A stretch of DNA of 22,471 bases from Candidatus Eisenbergiella stercorigallinarum. GTDB taxonomy: Bacteria > Bacillota > Clostridia > Lachnospirales > Lachnospiraceae. The position numbers and the translations under genes are program-made. The notes under the pieces are model-generated. The model was not told where the DNA came from, ran no database searches, and was given only the letters and a program-made list of their open reading frames with translations. Shown here piece after piece: positions 20,582 to 22,471 of this stretch; the first letter of the stretch is position 1, and every line of letters starts with the position of its first letter. The stretch is from the NCBI GenBank assembly GCA_019120525.1, contig DWUW01000244.1, positions 1 to 22,471 of the forward strand. Reading direction: 5' to 3'.

Positions 20582-22327
20582 ATGGAACAGCTGCATCAGG
20601 TCGCCGGCGGGCAGCCGGCAGGAAAAAAAGGATCCGGGGAGAAGAGTTTCGGAAGAAAAATGCGCACAGGATACCGCCTCAGAAAGGAAGACGCGCCTTT
20701 CGCGGTCTTTTTCTGCGCGGTCATGGCCTATTATGTCTGGCGGCTTTTTTGGATCCCGCCCTGGTATGACGAGCTTTATACCTATGAAAGCTTTATTGAC
20801 AAGGGCGTGATCTATTCCATGATCCACTGGCCCCTGCCCAATAATCATGTGCTTTATTCTGCCCTTTCCGCCCTGGTGAATAAGCTGGGAAGTCCCTATC
20901 TGGGCCTGCGCGGCGTTTCCCTTCTCGCTTCGGCGGGAAGCCTGCTGCTTCTGTACCGCCTTCTGAAAAAGCAGCTTCCGCCCCTGGCTTCCGTGACGGG
21001 CTGCGCCCTTTTTGCCGCCATGTACAATGTGACCCAGCAGGCGGCGCAGGGAAGGGGCTACGCCCTGTCCGGCTTCTTTCTCATCGCTGCGGCGAATCTC
21101 CTCTATGAGATCTGCGTGCCTGAGGCGGCCGCTGAGAGGGGGCCTGCCCGGACGGATACGAACGTCAGGACGGATACAAACGTCAGGACGGGCCGGCTGC
21201 GCCGCATTCTGAAAAACCGCAGGTTTTGGCTGTACGCGGGTTTTGCCGCCTGCCTGACGGGCGGCCTGTACGCCATTCCCAGCAATCTGTACTGGGTGGT
21301 TTCCATCTGCCTTGCGGGCGGCCTGTTTTTGCTCCTGTGCCGGGAATACGGCAGGATTTTCCGCCTGATCGCCGCTTCCGCCTGCGCGGCCGCGGTGACC
21401 TTCGGCCTGTATACCATCATCTGGCTCGCCATCGGCTCCAATTTCCTGGTGAAGGAGGAGGGCGGCCCCTTTTACGGGATGAGCCATTTTCAGATGCTCT
21501 TTGCCGACCCGGCCGCGGCCTTTGTGCGGGGCCTGAACGCCATGCTGTCCGACCCCAACATCCAGAGCGTGGACAGGACGCAGTTTCTGGAAGGAATCGG
21601 AGGATATCTGCTTCGGGTGCTGAATCAGGTGTATCCGAACGGTGGATCTTTCCTGGCGGCAGGGATCCCCGTCTGCCTGCTGCTCCTTCTGTTCCTTACG
21701 GTTTCCGCCTTTCTGCACAAGCGGCGTTCCTTCGCTTTCCTCGGCCTGTACTGCCTGGTCCTGACGGTGATGGTTCCCGTGTTCCTGTTTGTCCAGTGCG
21801 TATTTCCCTATCTGCGTGTATTCACTTATATGGGAAGCGTGCTCGCCATGCTGTTCGTCCTGACTGTCTGGGAGCTTTTGCGCCGGTTCGGAAGCGGACT
21901 TTTTGCTGGCCGCGCCGCCGTTCTCACCGGCGCCGTATCCGCTGCCGCTGCCGTCTGCTTCATGGCGGCGGGCTTTGCTTCTGACGGCTACAACGCCGGC
22001 TATGACAGCAGGGACAACCACATCTACGCCGCCCTTTTTGCCCTGGATGAGACGCAGGTGGACACCATCCTGACCGGAGATGTGTACGCGAGCCAGAACG
22101 TGTATTTCCACATCACCCGCTGCCGGGGAAAGGAGCTTATCGTGGACGAGAACCAGCCGGACTACGTACTTCTGGATAAGGTTCAGACCGGCCCGGACGG
22201 CGTAGGCCTGGTCTGGCCCTACGAGCGGGATACGGCGGATTTCCCCTGGGAGTGGATCAACGGCCATATGGAAGTGGTGTTTGAGGACGATAGGTACATC
22301 GCCTACCAGGTGAAGGAAGGGGAATGA
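20582..22327 (+). CDS. polytopic GT-C-type glycosyltransferase (GT39/PMT-like)
   Basis: This 581-residue membrane protein has about ten to twelve hydrophobic segments. Just after the first is WYDELYTY (D63, E64), the acidic first-loop motif of GT-C enzymes that use a polyprenyl-phosphate sugar, followed by PNNHVLYS (about 86-93) and QGRGYALS (156-163), both typical of this bacterial group. The C-terminal 110 residues are mostly soluble. Such enzymes move sugars from lipid carriers to lipids, proteins or cell-wall polymers outside the cell; the acceptor is unknown. An in-frame repeat lies in a cytoplasmic or extracellular loop (190-201). The start at 20582 has AGGAAAGG eleven bases before; 20660 (GGAAG) is an alternative. 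It may be co-transcribed with the exporter. Confidence 0.85.
   Translation: MEQLHQVAGGQPAGKKGSGEKSFGRKMRTGYRLRKEDAPFAVFFCAVMAYYVWRLFWIPPWYDELYTYESFIDKGVIYSMIHWPLPNNHVLYSALSALVNKLGSPYLGLRGVSLLASAGSLLLLYRLLKKQLPPLASVTGCALFAAMYNVTQQAAQGRGYALSGFFLIAAANLLYEICVPEAAAERGPARTDTNVRTDTNVRTGRLRRILKNRRFWLYAGFAACLTGGLYAIPSNLYWVVSICLAGGLFLLLCREYGRIFRLIAASACAAAVTFGLYTIIWLAIGSNFLVKEEGGPFYGMSHFQMLFADPAAAFVRGLNAMLSDPNIQSVDRTQFLEGIGGYLLRVLNQVYPNGGSFLAAGIPVCLLLLLFLTVSAFLHKRRSFAFLGLYCLVLTVMVPVFLFVQCVFPYLRVFTYMGSVLAMLFVLTVWELLRRFGSGLFAGRAAVLTGAVSAAAAVCFMAAGFASDGYNAGYDSRDNHIYAALFALDETQVDTILTGDVYASQNVYFHITRCRGKELIVDENQPDYVLLDKVQTGPDGVGLVWPYERDTADFPWEWINGHMEVVFEDDRYIAYQVKEGE
21151..21196 (+). repeat. 18-bp in-frame tandem repeat in the glycosyltransferase
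   Basis: Units 21151-21168 and 21169-21186 differ at one base, with a partial third (21187-21193). They encode RTDTNV twice. Length change would keep the frame and alter a loop between membrane segments. Confidence 0.9.
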
Positions 22328-22336
22328 AGGGGCGGG

Positions 22337-22471
22337 GTATCAGTTCAGCCAGGTCTGCGCATTTACTGCGCAGACCGTACGAAAACGTATCGGCAGAAAG
22401 CATCCGGCCCATCGCGAAGCGATTGGAATGGCCGGATGCCGTAACAGTTCTGCCGAAGGCTGAACTGTTAC
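22337..22471 (+). repeat. multi-branched palindromic element (six helices)
   Basis: Nested inverted repeats pair on paper as follows. Outer stem 22337-22350 with 22458-22471 (14 bp, one mismatch). Inside: 22352-22361 with 22367-22376 (10 bp, perfect); 22377-22381 with 22386-22390 (5 bp, one wobble, AAAA loop); 22391-22398 with 22448-22455 (8 bp), which encloses 22400-22409 with 22430-22439 (10 bp), which encloses 22411-22415 with 22419-22423 (5 bp, GAA loop). It starts 10 bases after the glycosyltransferase stop and ends exactly at the window edge. It is either a structured RNA or an intergenic palindromic repeat; no family is recognised. Confidence 0.85.

Noticed and set aside
18779..22267. 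1162-codon open frame on the minus strand
   Set aside because: It lies opposite two clearly functional genes (ABC subunit and glycosyltransferase). Its sequence is low-complexity H/G/Q/R/D-rich, typical of antisense frames in GC-rich codon usage, and it has no recognisable domain.
22337..22471. CRISPR array
   Set aside because: The inverted repeats are nested arms of one structure; there are no regularly spaced direct repeats or spacers, and no cas genes.

Overview
The window looks like chromosomal DNA of a fairly GC-rich Clostridia member, most like Lachnospiraceae. This rests on protein flavour (DUF4317, DUF6320, HAAS/DUF4097/PspC cluster, an ECF-type S component, a heterodimeric ABC exporter), strong AGGAGG-type ribosome binding sites and TTGACA/TATAAT promoters. 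No 16S or other taxonomic marker is present, so the assignment is inference.

Positions 1-2557 are visibly more AT-rich and hold one end of an integrative element: four small, tightly coupled unknown genes, a 16-codon minicistron, and a complete tyrosine recombinase whose 3' end lies against the 3' end of a tRNA-Leu(AAG) gene. The rest of the element lies to the left, outside the window. The tRNA-Leu(AAG) gene and a divergent tRNA-Leu(CAG) gene each have a clear sigma-A promoter and a terminator. They mark the start of ordinary chromosome.

Positions 2970-6823 carry a leftward pair (condensation-like acyltransferase plus zinc-ribbon membrane protein DUF6320), a divergent alpha/beta hydrolase preceded by a perfect 13-bp palindrome, and a leftward VOC (glyoxalase-fold) gene. 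Positions 7106-10943 are a rightward envelope-stress-like operon: HAAS/DUF1700 membrane protein, DUF4097 beta-repeat protein, PspC protein, flavin reductase, and a KdpD-type (DUF4118) histidine kinase. The only response regulator nearby (KdpE/OmpR type) lies tail-to-tail with the kinase, as the last gene of a leftward run.

That leftward run (16106 down to 10961) is ECF S component, cardiolipin synthase, pyridoxal/pyridoxamine kinase, DUF4317 protein, response regulator. The S component and kinase together suggest vitamin B6 salvage. A divergent promoter region with an inverted repeat separates it from a rightward operon of a MarR regulator and two ABC exporter half-transporters. The exporter shows a textbook asymmetric pair of ATP sites. 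A polytopic GT-C-type glycosyltransferase follows.

The window ends in a 135-nt element (22337-22471) that folds on paper into six nested or adjacent helices closed by an outer stem. It is the most striking unexplained structure here. The least described gene set is the acyltransferase/DUF6320/hydrolase locus.
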